DNA from: Nitrospirota bacterium
GTDB taxonomy: Bacteria > Nitrospirota > Thermodesulfovibrionia > Thermodesulfovibrionales > Dissulfurispiraceae
Direction: 5' to 3'
Length of the DNA stretch: 53,802 nt
Assembly: GCA_023476565.1 (NCBI GenBank)
Contig: JAMCVZ010000054.1
Location: 1-53,802 of the forward strand
Part shown: one piece after another, positions 1 through 8,020 of the stretch
Layout: every line of letters starts with the position of its first letter
Numbering within the stretch: position 1 is the first letter of the stretch
Translations under genes and position numbers: made by a program
Notes under the pieces: model-generated
Databases searched by the model: none
Told to the model about the DNA's origin: nothing
What the model saw: the letters and a program-made list of their open reading frames with translations, nothing else

Positions 1-114
1 ACTCACAATCGCTATTTCCCCATGCTTGAAACTCTTATTACAGCAGTTACCGAACAGTTCCATATTTGGCAAAAACCAAATGAGATACTTCGTCGCTTAT
101 GCGCAATCACTTAA
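1..114 (+). CDS. C-terminal end of a probable IS630-like transposase (partial)
   Basis: Frame 1 is open from the window edge to a TAA at 112-114 and gives 37 residues rich in aromatic and charged positions, including HNRYFP and NEILRRL. From memory this resembles the C-terminal tail of IS630-family DDE transposases. The N-terminus and the DDE residues lie outside the window, so the family call is tentative. The gene converges on the radical SAM gene at 176-1252. If correct, it places a mobile element next to the peptide island, which fits the lower GC of that island. Confidence 0.4.
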   Translation, partial: THNRYFPMLETLITAVTEQFHIWQKPNEILRRLCAIT

Positions 115-175
115 GACGCTATGTATAAATGAAATTCGATATCCACTGAAAACCCCTCCGGACCCCGTAGAGCTT

Positions 176-1252
176 TCAAGCGACAGCCTTATTAATCATT
201 TCAATTGTATCCCGGCAGGTGCATGGTGTATATATGCAAGGATTGCAAATCCCGGATATTAAATGAGGGCAATTCCTAAATACTTTATTGGGGTTTTCAT
301 CAGAATTCTGAAGGCGTCTGTAGGTTTTGAAAACTTCAGATTGCCATATTTCATCCATAGAATGCTCAAGCAAGCTGATCTTCTCTTGGGAGTCGAAGGA
401 GGAGCGATACGAACTGGGCATAAAGCCGGCAAATGGACATGGACTTGCATCTCCTTTATAATCGACATAGACCATTGTCGATGCAGCCTTACAGGTTATA
501 TAGAAATAGGGCAAGCCGGTCTTGAGGTGTAAAAATTCTCCGAGAAACGGACGTGCGTGCAGTTGCACCTGAGGAGCACCGTTTTTCATAACCAAACTGT
601 TCAATTTGGAAAATTTGTCCATGGCATTTCGCCAATATGAATCATTATTCAAGAGCTTTGAATCAACCTCTCCCGACGCCCTTCCAAGATTCAACTTCGG
701 AGATATCCTTAAAGCGGGCAGCTCCCAATCCTGCGCGAGTCGATACGCGGACTCGACATAATTGATATTATCCGCCGTCAAAACCCAGAAAACATACGGA
801 TTCAAATCAAATTTCTTGAGGTTTTTAATGCCGTTGTTTACCAATTGGAAACCGTTGCTGCTCTTTGTTGTTTCCTTATAAGACTCTTTATCTATTCCAT
901 AGAGACTTATCTGGAAGTAATTAAAATTTTGTTCGATCTCTTTAAGCATTTTTGCGTAATCTTCGGTTATTAAAGAGGCATTCGTACTAAATGAAATCAG
1001 CATCCCCTTTTTAGCCGCATAATGCATTACCTTTATTATATCTTTCCTGAAAAAAGGCTCTCCACCTAATATGCGGAGAAACAGTATCCCCCCCGAATAG
1101 AGCTTGTCAACGATAATTTTGGCCTTTTCGAATCCCAACTCACCCGTTAATCGTTTTCCACTATTTGTAAGGCAGAAAGAGCATGAGAAATTACAGCCGG
1201 TTGTTATGTCCCATTGTGCCAAAATAGGCGATTCATGTTTTTCCATATTCAT
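176..1252 (-). CDS. SPASM-type radical SAM peptide maturase
   Basis: The protein has 358 residues. The radical SAM cluster motif CX3CX2C is at C20, C24 and C27, followed by GGEP near residue 63. The C-terminus has seven cysteines (C254, C272, C328, C336, C339, C344, C346), spaced like a SPASM domain that binds auxiliary [4Fe-4S] clusters. Proteins of this build usually modify ribosomal peptides by thioether or C-C bond formation, epimerisation or similar chemistry. The gene starts at ATG 1252 with GGAGG just upstream, 79 bp after a gene for a Cys-repeat peptide, which is the obvious substrate. No separate RRE (leader-recognition) domain gene or protease/transporter is seen. An anaerobic sulfatase activator or quinohemoprotein-type maturase is an alternative, but neither has a partner here. 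Confidence 0.8.
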   Translation of the reverse strand: MNMEKHESPILAQWDITTGCNFSCSFCLTNSGKRLTGELGFEKAKIIVDKLYSGGILFLRILGGEPFFRKDIIKVMHYAAKKGMLISFSTNASLITEDYAKMLKEIEQNFNYFQISLYGIDKESYKETTKSSNGFQLVNNGIKNLKKFDLNPYVFWVLTADNINYVESAYRLAQDWELPALRISPKLNLGRASGEVDSKLLNNDSYWRNAMDKFSKLNSLVMKNGAPQVQLHARPFLGEFLHLKTGLPYFYITCKAASTMVYVDYKGDASPCPFAGFMPSSYRSSFDSQEKISLLEHSMDEIWQSEVFKTYRRLQNSDENPNKVFRNCPHLISGICNPCIYTPCTCRDTIEMINKAVA

Positions 1253-1263
1253 AATTCCTCCAT

Positions 1264-1306
1264 GGCCGGCGGCACGAGAGATAATTTATCTTCCATGCCG
1301 CCGGTC
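1264..1306 (-). promoter_or_regulatory. Hairpin between precursor and radical SAM gene
   Basis: CCGGCGGCA at 1266-1274 pairs perfectly with TGCCGCCGG at 1296-1304. Two further pairs (one G-U) and a smaller AGATA/TATCT stem in the loop extend it. It fills the gap between the peptide stop codon and the maturase ribosome binding site. There is no U-run on the minus strand, so it looks more like an mRNA-stabilising or processing hairpin, or a leaky attenuator, than a full terminator. RiPP operons often have such a structure so that more precursor than enzyme is made. That role is inferred. Confidence 0.55.
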
Positions 1307-1331
1307 CTAATATTGACTTCCCAAGCAGACC

Positions 1332-1631
1332 TTACATCGTTGTTATTTCAGCGCTGCAGCCCTGACAGCCCTGACAGCCCTGGCAGCCCTGGCAACCCTG
1401 CGTAGCAGTCTTTACCAGCCCCAATTCGATAAATGCAGTCTTTGCGCGTTTGAGGACATCTTCACGTACTTTTTCAAAGTTGTTTATCATGGTTTGGTCA
1501 CATATTACGTCTCTCTCTTTCAGCGTTTTTATCGGGCTGTACAGCAGCTCTAATACCAGAGTATTGTCTTGCTCGATTGCGCGTTTAAAATTAAAACTGG
1601 ATTTTTCCTCTCTCTTTCCCTTTGTTGTCAT
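1332..1631 (-). CDS. Candidate RiPP precursor with five C-terminal Gln-Gly-Cys repeats
   Basis: The peptide has 99 residues. It starts at ATG 1631 behind a strong AGAGGAGG site. The first ~75 residues form a charged, helix-prone segment like a leader. The C-terminus has five consecutive QGC triplets (residues ~77-91), followed by SAEITTM. Five cysteines at every third position, immediately upstream of a SPASM radical SAM gene, fit a RiPP leader-core layout. One further Cys (residue 44) is in the leader. I do not recognise the family. It is not SCIFF: Cys spacing and length differ. The product could carry thioether crosslinks or epimers, or bind metal. A small Cys-rich metal-binding protein unrelated to the radical SAM gene is the alternative. 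The call rests on architecture only. Confidence 0.6.
   Translation of the reverse strand: MTTKGKREEKSSFNFKRAIEQDNTLVLELLYSPIKTLKERDVICDQTMINNFEKVREDVLKRAKTAFIELGLVKTATQGCQGCQGCQGCQGCSAEITTM
1356..1400 (-). repeat. Five 9-bp tandem repeats encoding QGC
   Basis: Five in-frame copies of CAGGGYTGY encode the Gln-Gly-Cys core of the candidate precursor. The copies differ only at third codon positions. This suggests selection on the peptide, or expansion by slippage followed by silent drift. Copy number could vary between strains. Confidence 0.9.
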
Positions 1632-1886
1632 GTTTTCCTCCTCTTGGGTAATTTACTATTAGTTGATTCTCTATCAGGCCGTCTCCATTTTGCTTTTTTC
1701 ATGCATTCGGCGGAATAGACCGATCCTTCAGCAGTTTTTCATCATTCATTCCCTCCTCTCATGCCCGAAATTTCACCTTGTCCATATCCGAACTATTTTC
1801 AATATTCCACCTTTCCAGACTGTTATATAACACATAGCACGAGTGCATTGTAAGCTACTCATTTGAGTAGGTAGGTTTAGTGTCAA
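1632..1886 (-). promoter_or_regulatory. Candidate lux-box-like palindrome and promoter of the peptide operon
   Basis: This 255-bp gap separates the LuxR-type gene from the peptide gene. A perfect 7+2+7 palindrome, CTACTCATTTGAGTAG, lies at 1855-1870. On the minus strand a -10-like TATATA follows at 1829-1824, placing a transcription start near 1817, about 45 bp from the palindrome centre. LuxR-type activators commonly bind near -42.5. No convincing -35 is seen, as expected for an activated promoter. About 185 nt of untranslated leader would follow. Confidence 0.4.
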
Positions 1887-2675
1887 TCAATCTATCAATC
1901 TTTTCTTCATGACGATGCCTACAGCGTGTGTTCTGTTGGAAGCTCTCAGTTTGTGCAGGATGTGTTTTAAATGGAACTTCACGGTATATTCGCTGATATT
2001 ATAAATAGAGGATATTTCGAGGTCGGTTTTGCCGTCTTTTATACACTTCATGATATCTTTTTCCCTCGGCGTGAGTATGCTTTTTGGCGGCGTGTTGAAG
2101 GATTCGACGATATGGTTGAGGGATCGGTGGAGAGGCGGTATAACGCATCTCAAAATGACCTCCGTGCGCGGATGATTCTCTAAGGAATCTCCTGAAAACG
2201 AAAAAAGGCTTTCCTTTGCTTCGGTGTGATGTTTAAATCCGTACGAGCATCCGTTCTTAATGCCTGAATCGGAGAGATGCTCCAGCAATTCCGGAGGAGA
2301 GGCGTATTTCCTATATGTGTTGTACCAATATTGCACGTTGAAATGCTTGTAATTTTCTATAAAGACGGGGTCTATATGATAAAACTTTTTTGTAATATAA
2401 TGTTCGAGCCAGCGGGACGGAAAACTCACATTAACTATATCGAGGGATGCGACAATGCCGCTGTTGTGGGTTTCTGCGAGAAAGCATATGCAGAAGTCGG
2501 CGCCGAACAGCCTGCCGATTTCTGCAAGCAATTTTCTGAGGCTACCCTCATCCCTACATAAAACAGCCGCATTCGTAAGGTATAGGAGTGAGCAAACGTC
2601 ATCCTTCGAGAGCAAACGTTTCAATGCCGAATCAAATGGAATATTGACAAGGTCGCATACTCCTCCTAACCTCAT
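1887..2675 (-). CDS. LuxR-type regulator with autoinducer-binding-like domain (solo)
   Basis: The protein has 262 residues and starts at ATG 2675 behind GGGAGG. Residues ~40-175 match the autoinducer-binding pattern: a W...Y pair, then YHIDP with the family Asp-Pro, and a later GIKNGCSYGF stretch like the ligand-pocket glycine region. Residues ~195-258 form a LuxR/GerE helix-turn-helix (LTPREKDIM, then SEYTVKFHLKHI). No luxI synthase is in the window, so it is a LuxR solo that may sense an external or non-HSL ligand. It lies 10 bp after the broken response regulator and just upstream of the peptide and radical SAM genes, so it is the likely direct regulator of the latter. The ligand cannot be deduced. 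Confidence 0.75.
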   Translation of the reverse strand: MRLGGVCDLVNIPFDSALKRLLSKDDVCSLLYLTNAAVLCRDEGSLRKLLAEIGRLFGADFCICFLAETHNSGIVASLDIVNVSFPSRWLEHYITKKFYHIDPVFIENYKHFNVQYWYNTYRKYASPPELLEHLSDSGIKNGCSYGFKHHTEAKESLFSFSGDSLENHPRTEVILRCVIPPLHRSLNHIVESFNTPPKSILTPREKDIMKCIKDGKTDLEISSIYNISEYTVKFHLKHILHKLRASNRTHAVGIVMKKRLID

Positions 2676-2685
2676 AAAGCCTCCC

Positions 2686-3038
2686 TCAATGCAGAATCCC
2701 CTGTATCATCCTCGGAAGTTCCCTCGTATCCACGGGCTTCGCTATGTAATAATCGAATCCCGCATCCATAATCTTCTCTTTGTCGCCTTTCATGGCAAAC
2801 GAGGTGAGCGCGATTATCTTTATGCCTTTTGTAACAGGATCGCTCTTAAGCGCCTGCATCGCGGTAAAGCCGTCCATAACCGGCATCTTATCAAATCGGG
2901 CATTTCCTCCTTAGCAGCCTTTACGCCTTCTTCCCCGTTCACTGCCTCTATGACCTCGTAACCGTAATACTTCAGGACATCCCTTATCAATACGCGGTTT
3001 TTTTCGTTGTCTTCCACTATGAGTATCTTTTTAGGCAT
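2686..3038 (-). pseudogene. Response regulator broken by a short deletion
   Basis: The N-terminal half begins at ATG 3038 (MPKKILIVEDNEKNR), overlapping the upstream kinase gene by 8 bp. It runs in frame to EEMPDLI near 2892. The C-terminal half (MPVMDGF... to AKPVDTR) continues in another frame to 2686. In intact relatives these parts are joined by about five residues that include the phosphoacceptor Asp; here only 2 nt are left. That implies a net loss of about 13 nt, removing the Asp and shifting frame. It is either a real inactivating mutation or an assembly error. It was a single-domain DivK/CheY-type receiver and the natural partner of the preceding hybrid kinase. Confidence 0.8.
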
Positions 3039-4626
3039 TAGCCTCCTCTTCCACTCCGGGTTCATGTCTTATGGGGATTGCGAATGTGAATTTACTCCCT
3101 TTCCCATATTCGCTCTCAGCCCAGATACTTCCGCCATGCAGCTCGACCAACCGCTTGGTCAGTGCGAGTCCCAATCCTGTCCCATCATATGCCGTTGTAT
3201 ATGCTGATTCGAGTTGAGAAAATTCTTTAAAAAGCTTAGGCATGGCCTCAGCCTTTATTCCTATACCGGTGTCGGAGATCGAAATTTCGATGAAATCGTG
3301 GGGAACTTTCCGCACCTGCACGATTACGCTCCCTCCATCCGGCGTAAACTTCAACGCATTGTTCAGGAGATTGAACATTATCTGTTTTAGTTTCCTCTCA
3401 TCGGCTTCGATTATGACATCCACTTCGGGTTCAATTTCGAGACTCAGTTTTATGTTGTGCTTGATTGCCTTTTCCTTAAGCATTATGATGGATGCATTAA
3501 ACACGTCTTTTAACGGAAAACTGCTCAACTCAAACTCCATCTTACCTGATTCCACTTTGGAGAGGTCGAGGATGTCGCTGATAAGATTCAGCAGATGCTT
3601 GCCGCTGCTGTGAATATCCCCCACATATTCAAGCTGCTTTTCGTTGAGTTTTCCGTACAACTCATCTACGAGAATCTCCGAAAAGCCGAGAATGGAATTG
3701 AGGGGCGTCCTCAATTCATGGCTCATATTGGCAAGAAAATCGGATTTTGCTTTTGTTGCAGCCTCTGCCGCATGTCGCGCCTCGTTAAGCTCCCTTGTCC
3801 TTTCCCGGACATCCTCCTCAAGGTCCTTGCTGTATCTCCTCAGCACTTCTTCAGCCTTCTTGCGTTCTGTGATGTCGAGCAGCGTGCCTATAACAGCCGG
3901 TTTTCCGTTGTATTCCACCCTTGACCCATGAACTTCTACCTGAATGGCTGTTCCGTCTTTCCGCAGTCCCCGGAAGGAATAAAGGATGTCGCGGATCTCT
4001 CCTCCCACCCGCCTGCGAATATTCTCAGCTACAAGGGCACGGTCTTCAGGATATGCCAGATCCATAGGTCCAAGCTTATTAATTATCTTCCAAACCTCAT
4101 AGCCAAAAATTGAAGCGAGGGCATCATTTACATATCTGAAAATACCATCCTGTATTAAATAAACGCCGGTTAATGCGGATTCCGATAGCAGCCGAAAGAG
4201 TTCCTCGCTCTCTTTCAACTCGTTTTCCAATCTCCTGCGCTCTTTTTGCTCTTCAGCCTCTTTTAATGCCCGCTGGACTACTGGCGCAAGCCTGTATAGC
4301 CTGTCTTTAATGATATAATCCGTTGCGCCCTTTTTGAGCGTTTCAACTGTCCATTCCTCCCCCATCGAACCCGTGACAAAAACAAACGGCACATCAGGAC
4401 ACCTTTCCTTAACGATTTTCAATGCAGAAAGGCCGTCAAAGGCCGGAAGTTTTTGATCGGCTAAGATTAAATCAGGGATAAGCTCGTCAAGCCCCTTAAC
4501 AAAATCCTCTCTCGTTTCCACACGCCTCGATGAGAATGCAATTCCTGCCTTTTGAAGTTCTCGCTCAATCATCTCGGCATCTGCAGGAGCATCTTCAAGG
4601 ATCAATATGCGAAGTCCTCTTTCCAT
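3031..4626 (-). CDS. Receiver-PAS histidine kinase
   Basis: I chose ATG 4626 (MERGLRIL) because GGAG lies 7 nt before it; an ATG exists 24 nt upstream. The 531-residue protein has an N-terminal receiver (~5-120, with DLILADQ carrying the Asp), a PAS domain (~145-255), a coiled coil, a HisKA dimerisation domain with SHELRTP, and an HATPase domain with NLLNNALKF, DTGIG and GTGLGL. No membrane segment is seen, so it is cytoplasmic. It sits 33 bp after a CheY-like gene and overlaps the broken regulator gene downstream. The set is probably a phosphorelay; the signal is unknown. Confidence 0.85.
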   Translation of the reverse strand: MERGLRILILEDAPADAEMIERELQKAGIAFSSRRVETREDFVKGLDELIPDLILADQKLPAFDGLSALKIVKERCPDVPFVFVTGSMGEEWTVETLKKGATDYIIKDRLYRLAPVVQRALKEAEEQKERRRLENELKESEELFRLLSESALTGVYLIQDGIFRYVNDALASIFGYEVWKIINKLGPMDLAYPEDRALVAENIRRRVGGEIRDILYSFRGLRKDGTAIQVEVHGSRVEYNGKPAVIGTLLDITERKKAEEVLRRYSKDLEEDVRERTRELNEARHAAEAATKAKSDFLANMSHELRTPLNSILGFSEILVDELYGKLNEKQLEYVGDIHSSGKHLLNLISDILDLSKVESGKMEFELSSFPLKDVFNASIIMLKEKAIKHNIKLSLEIEPEVDVIIEADERKLKQIMFNLLNNALKFTPDGGSVIVQVRKVPHDFIEISISDTGIGIKAEAMPKLFKEFSQLESAYTTAYDGTGLGLALTKRLVELHGGSIWAESEYGKGSKFTFAIPIRHEPGVEEEANA

Positions 4627-4659
4627 GTTCATCTCCAATTCATTCAGCAAGCAGCCGAT

Positions 4660-5112
4660 TTACTCATTTCGCACCGGCGGTTGATTCAAAACCATCCAGT
4701 AGAGTCCCAACTCCGTGACCGCCTCGACAAACTTCTCAAAATTCACCGGCTTGACAACATAACTGTTCACGCCGAGCCTATAGCTTTCTATAATGTCACG
4801 CTCTTCCCGCGAAGATGTAAGGACAACAACGGGGATAGTCTTTGTCCGCTCATCGGATCGAATCCTGCGTAGAATCTCCAACCCGTCCACCTTCGGCAGC
4901 TTCAGATCGAGGAATATCACTCTCGGGTGCTCACGGATGTTCCGCTCGGCATAAGCGCCGGCGGCGAAAATATACTCCAATGCCTCCGCCCCATCCTTGA
5001 CAACAAACACCTTATTCGTCAGATTGTGTTTCCTCAGAGCCCTGAGGGTAAGCTCAACATCGTTGGGGTTGTCCTCTACCAAAAGGATTTCAACTTCGCT
5101 TACGGCAACCAT
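4660..5112 (-). CDS. CheY-like response regulator (Rcp1 type)
   Basis: This is a 150-residue single receiver domain. It has the acidic pair in [11 protein letters not shown], the phosphoacceptor in VIFLDLKLP, the Thr/Ser switch in VVLTSS, and the Lys in VVKPVNF. The insertion before the phosphorylation site ([10 protein letters not shown]) is typical of the Rcp1 group that partners phytochrome-like kinases. No output domain is present. The gene starts at ATG 5112 behind GGAAGGAA and lies between two kinase genes, so it probably carries phosphate from the upstream membrane kinase to the downstream hybrid kinase. Confidence 0.85.
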   Translation of the reverse strand: MVAVSEVEILLVEDNPNDVELTLRALRKHNLTNKVFVVKDGAEALEYIFAAGAYAERNIREHPRVIFLDLKLPKVDGLEILRRIRSDERTKTIPVVVLTSSREERDIIESYRLGVNSYVVKPVNFEKFVEAVTELGLYWMVLNQPPVRNE

Positions 5113-5130
5113 AGCATTTCCTTCCTTTCT

Positions 5131-5174
5131 CGTAGTTCGTGACTCAATTCACAATACTCGATTCACGAATCACG
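5131..5174. repeat. Short iterated-word repeat overlapping a kinase 3' end
   Basis: The tract consists of repeated TTCGTGA / ATTCACAA / ATTCACGAATCACG words and forms an imperfect inverted repeat. It supplies the last residues of the upstream kinase (RESSIVN) and the gap to the next gene. It resembles the other word-salad repeats in this window. Confidence 0.55.
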
Positions 5175-6592
5175 GGCAGTGTAAAGTAAAATATTGCACC
5201 CTCGCCTACTTTTCCTTCCGCCCATACATGTCCACTATGCCGATGTATGACACGCTGGACAATGGCAAGCCCAACGCCTGTGCCTTCAAACTCCTCCGGG
5301 CTGTGTAATCTTTGGAAGACACCGAACAGCTTATCCGCATACTGCATATCAAATCCAACGCCGTTGTCTTTGACATAGTAGATGCTCTCCTTTTCCCCTG
5401 AAAGCGATCCTATCTCGATAGAAGGCTGTTGCCGGCTGCGGGTAAACTTCAGGGCGTTCGAAAAGAGATTGACCCACACCTGGCGGATCATCGAGCGGTC
5501 GCCATAAACATGCGGGAGCGCCTTTGCCTCAAAATGCACATCACTGCCTGCGGCTGTAGATTTAAGTTCATCGAATACGCTCCTCGCAAGTTCCTCCATA
5601 TTGACCTCGGATATCTTCAGTTCTTTACGACCGTCCCTGGAGAATGAAAGGAGATCGTCAATCAGTTTCCCCATTTGCAGGGTATTGCCCCTGATTATAT
5701 TCAGCAGCCTTTTGCCTTCGTCATCGAGCCTGTCATAGTAGTCCTCTATCATTATACGCGAAAAGCCGTCAATCGCCCGCAGCGGCGCCCGCAGATCATG
5801 GGAGACGGAATAGGAAAATGCCTCGAGTTCTTTGTTTACATATTGAAGTTGTTCCGTATAATTTTCTAATCCCTTATTCAGACTTTTCAAGGCATCCTCT
5901 TTTTCTTTACGTTCCTTTAAATCATGGATGACAATGACGATAATAAAACCCATGCCTAAACAGACAAAATTAAATGCCGTGTTAAGGGCCATTGGTATTG
6001 CGGTTCCGCCATAGAGTAAGGGGGCTCTGTAAACATATCCCAAAATAAAGATTAATCCTATTAAAGTCTCTGCAACAGCCAGTAGCCTCGCTAAAATATA
6101 TATAGGTTGTTTGCTTTGTGGAAAGGTAAGGAGAAATTGTATTAATCCTGCCAGAAGAAAATTAATGGATGTAGGCAGAGCCATTTTGCCTACAGGTGCG
6201 AATCCAAGCGACTCGCCTGGAAAATAAAAAAACCAGAAATCAACTTTCAGATCAATGTCCGAAGAAAATTCAATGAGCCTGAAGGCGGCAATAATGATAA
6301 CAAGAATAGTGCATAACCTGATAAACCAGTAACTCCATGTTTTTTTAAAAACAAAAATATAGAGTGAAAGACCGAGGCTGATAAAGGAAAGGGCAGTATT
6401 TGGCGACATCGGGATGTAACCGGAACGAATATTGGCAAGCTGGCGCAAACCTGTAAGCCAACCTATCAGTGCGATTGCGGCTATAACCACAACCAGTAGT
6501 CCACTTAATTGGGCAATAATTTTTAAAGAATGAGAAGAAGCTGTCGATTCTGAACTATCTTTTGAATCTTGGATTTTTACCACATCCTTCAT
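5144..6592 (-). CDS. Membrane histidine kinase
   Basis: The 482-residue protein starts at ATG 6592 with GAGGGAGG upstream. The N-terminal ~225 residues contain about six or seven hydrophobic spans and form an integral membrane sensor with no recognised ligand domain. A coiled coil (~225-258), a HisKA domain with H265 in SVSHDLRAP, and an HATPase domain ([23 protein letters not shown]) follow. The catalytic half resembles phytochrome-type kinases, matching the Rcp1-like regulator next to it. The final residues are encoded by a repeat tract. The signal is unknown. Being membrane-bound and first in the cluster, it is the likely input of the cascade ending at the LuxR-type gene. Confidence 0.85.
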   Translation of the reverse strand: MKDVVKIQDSKDSSESTASSHSLKIIAQLSGLLVVVIAAIALIGWLTGLRQLANIRSGYIPMSPNTALSFISLGLSLYIFVFKKTWSYWFIRLCTILVIIIAAFRLIEFSSDIDLKVDFWFFYFPGESLGFAPVGKMALPTSINFLLAGLIQFLLTFPQSKQPIYILARLLAVAETLIGLIFILGYVYRAPLLYGGTAIPMALNTAFNFVCLGMGFIIVIVIHDLKERKEKEDALKSLNKGLENYTEQLQYVNKELEAFSYSVSHDLRAPLRAIDGFSRIMIEDYYDRLDDEGKRLLNIIRGNTLQMGKLIDDLLSFSRDGRKELKISEVNMEELARSVFDELKSTAAGSDVHFEAKALPHVYGDRSMIRQVWVNLFSNALKFTRSRQQPSIEIGSLSGEKESIYYVKDNGVGFDMQYADKLFGVFQRLHSPEEFEGTGVGLAIVQRVIHRHSGHVWAEGKVGEGAIFYFTLPVIRESSIVN

Positions 6593-7252
6593 TCGTCAGT
6601 CCCTCCCTCTCTATGTTCCTCAAAAAATCGCCAAAAGCATATAAGAAATGGGACGGTTCTATTTTCCCTTCTCCTCCTTCTTTGGCCTTTCTTTCGGCCC
6701 TACTCCCTCTTCAACTTTGTGCTCCATCGTTTTTAAATTCATTAATTTTAAATGCCTCTCTTTACAAAATTATGAAGGCATTGTTACACTTTGAATAAGA
6801 AAATAACGGGACAGCCTGCCATCCCTTTTCCCTTAGCTTTAAGCTTTTAATGAATAAAGGATTAGATACATTCAACCCAATTGATGTATGCAGAAATATA
6901 TCTTATCTCAGTTTTATTGTCAATATTTTTTTTATTAATAATTATAATTCTAAAGGATATTACAAATCGGTACTTACATGGCTGCTACGCTTGCGTTGTA
7001 TTAGCCTATGCCTTATCTGCGAACTGGATACGGGTAAGATGGAGATGGGGTCAATTCTTTCGTTTTGATAATATCCTCTTAGTCTCTTCTCCTCCTGCTC
7101 ACTGTGCTTTAATTTATTCAAACTGGATCAATAAGAAGGCTGCAAAAATAAGTATGGATGTCCCAGGAATAAACGTGGTTCAATTATGCAAAAAAGACTG
7201 GCAGAGATAAAGGAAATTGCTGGTGGCTACACCAGGCAGAATAGCGGGCGCC
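6593..7252. other. Gene-poor, AT-rich 660-bp stretch
   Basis: No credible coding sequence is seen; the longest open frames lack codon bias, ribosome sites and family features. It holds the first of two 53-bp direct repeats (6808-6860) and a GGGGTCAATTC word near 7054-7064, like others in the window. At 7186 an ATG opens a frame of about 30 codons that may be an eroded gene start. The low GC suggests decayed or acquired DNA. Confidence 0.6.
6808..6860 (+). repeat. 53-bp direct repeat, copy A
   Basis: The copy begins GGGACAGCCT and ends AATGAATAAAGG. It aligns without gaps to 7960-8012 with 46 of 53 positions identical by eye. The two copies bracket the VapBC region, about 1.1 kb apart. Confidence 0.85.
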
Positions 7253-7651
7253 CTATGAAATACAGTAAAACCCCTGTTTACTGAAATGGGTGTCGAAGGC
7301 GAAAACGTTTTTAATGCCGAGTGTGCGAATAACTTCAAAGCTGACGCAATCAACCAGGCTGAGTTTTCTGCGGGATGCTGCAAGCAAGGCGCTTACTCCT
7401 GACTTATGAGTTACGGAGTCAACAAATTCAGTATTAAGCAATGGAACTATGTCTTCTTGAAATGCCCGGACAGCCTCCAAGCCAAGCCGGTTTTGGATAA
7501 GAGCAAAGCATTCTATGAGTACATAGTTGGAAGTGACGAGAGCATTTTCCTGTTCAAGAGCGTTTTGCCACGCATGTTTTGCTTTGAGGTGATTTTCATC
7601 GTCCCTGTCCAGAATGGCAAAGAAGGCCGAGGTGTCAATAAAGATTTTCAT
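7253..7651 (-). CDS. vapC: VapC-type PIN-domain toxin
   Basis: The 132-residue protein begins MKIFIDTSAFFAIL, the PIN opening with the first catalytic Asp. A central NYVLIECFAL supplies the conserved Glu and LSLVDCVSF the third acidic site; VFAFDTHF near the end supplies the fourth. PIN toxins are Mg-dependent ribonucleases that cut tRNA or rRNA. The start overlaps the vapB stop by 4 bp (ATGA), the usual coupling. The pair lies between two 53-bp repeats. The full acidic set suggests an active enzyme. Confidence 0.9.
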   Translation of the reverse strand: MKIFIDTSAFFAILDRDDENHLKAKHAWQNALEQENALVTSNYVLIECFALIQNRLGLEAVRAFQEDIVPLLNTEFVDSVTHKSGVSALLAASRRKLSLVDCVSFEVIRTLGIKNVFAFDTHFSKQGFYCIS

Positions 7652-7899
7652 TTATTGAAAGCCTCTGTGAGATATGCGTCATGCTCTTTTGAGATATTCC
7701 TTTTACCGGAGCTGAATTTTCCGGCGATGTTGACAGCTCTTTTACGCCGTTCTTCAAGGTCAACAGAAGTACTGGATTTTAGTATATTATCGACAGCCTG
7801 GCGTATAAGTTCTGCGACTGACTGATGTTTTGCCGTTGCCACTTTTCTTATTTTTTTGACCTGGTCTTCTGTTAATTGGACCTGCGTACGAATCATAGC
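7648..7899 (-). CDS. vapB: VapB-type ribbon-helix-helix antitoxin
   Basis: ATG 7899 is chosen because GGAGG lies just upstream and the product (MIRTQVQLTEDQ) starts exactly at a ribbon-helix-helix strand. The 83 residues give a DNA-binding RHH domain (~1-45) followed by a charged tail that would wrap VapC. Antitoxins of this kind bind their toxin and repress their own promoter. The gene is first in the two-gene operon, upstream of vapC. Confidence 0.85.
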   Translation of the reverse strand, partial: AMIRTQVQLTEDQVKKIRKVATAKHQSVAELIRQAVDNILKSSTSVDLEERRKRAVNIAGKFSSGKRNISKEHDAYLTEAFNK

Positions 7900-7959
7900 T
7901 ATACCTCCTGTGATTACAGTATTGATAACATGATAGCATATTGCGGAAAGAAAAAAAAG

Positions 7960-8012
7960 GGGACAGCCTACCACCTCTTTTTCCCTGGCTTCAAGCTTTT
8001 AATGAATAAAGG
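7960..8012 (+). repeat. 53-bp direct repeat, copy B
   Basis: This is the second copy of the element at 6808-6860, in the same orientation, between the vapB promoter side and the L,D-transpeptidase 3' end. Confidence 0.85.
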
Positions 8013-8020
8013 TTTGTTTT

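Noticed and set aside
1324-1410. Non-coding tandem repeat or short CRISPR-like array
   Set aside because: The 9-bp units have no spacers, are in frame and encode QGC; they belong to the precursor gene.
1699-1749. 16-codon ORF in the leader of the peptide operon, next to GGAGGG
   Set aside because: The RBS is too close to its ATG; the better spaced ATG four bases later gives only five codons. Possible leader peptide but not supported.
7186-7284. About 30 codons starting MQKRLAEIKEIAGGYTRQN, reminiscent of the start of a restriction specificity-like protein
   Set aside because: Too short, no RBS, overlaps vapC on the other strand; at most an eroded remnant.
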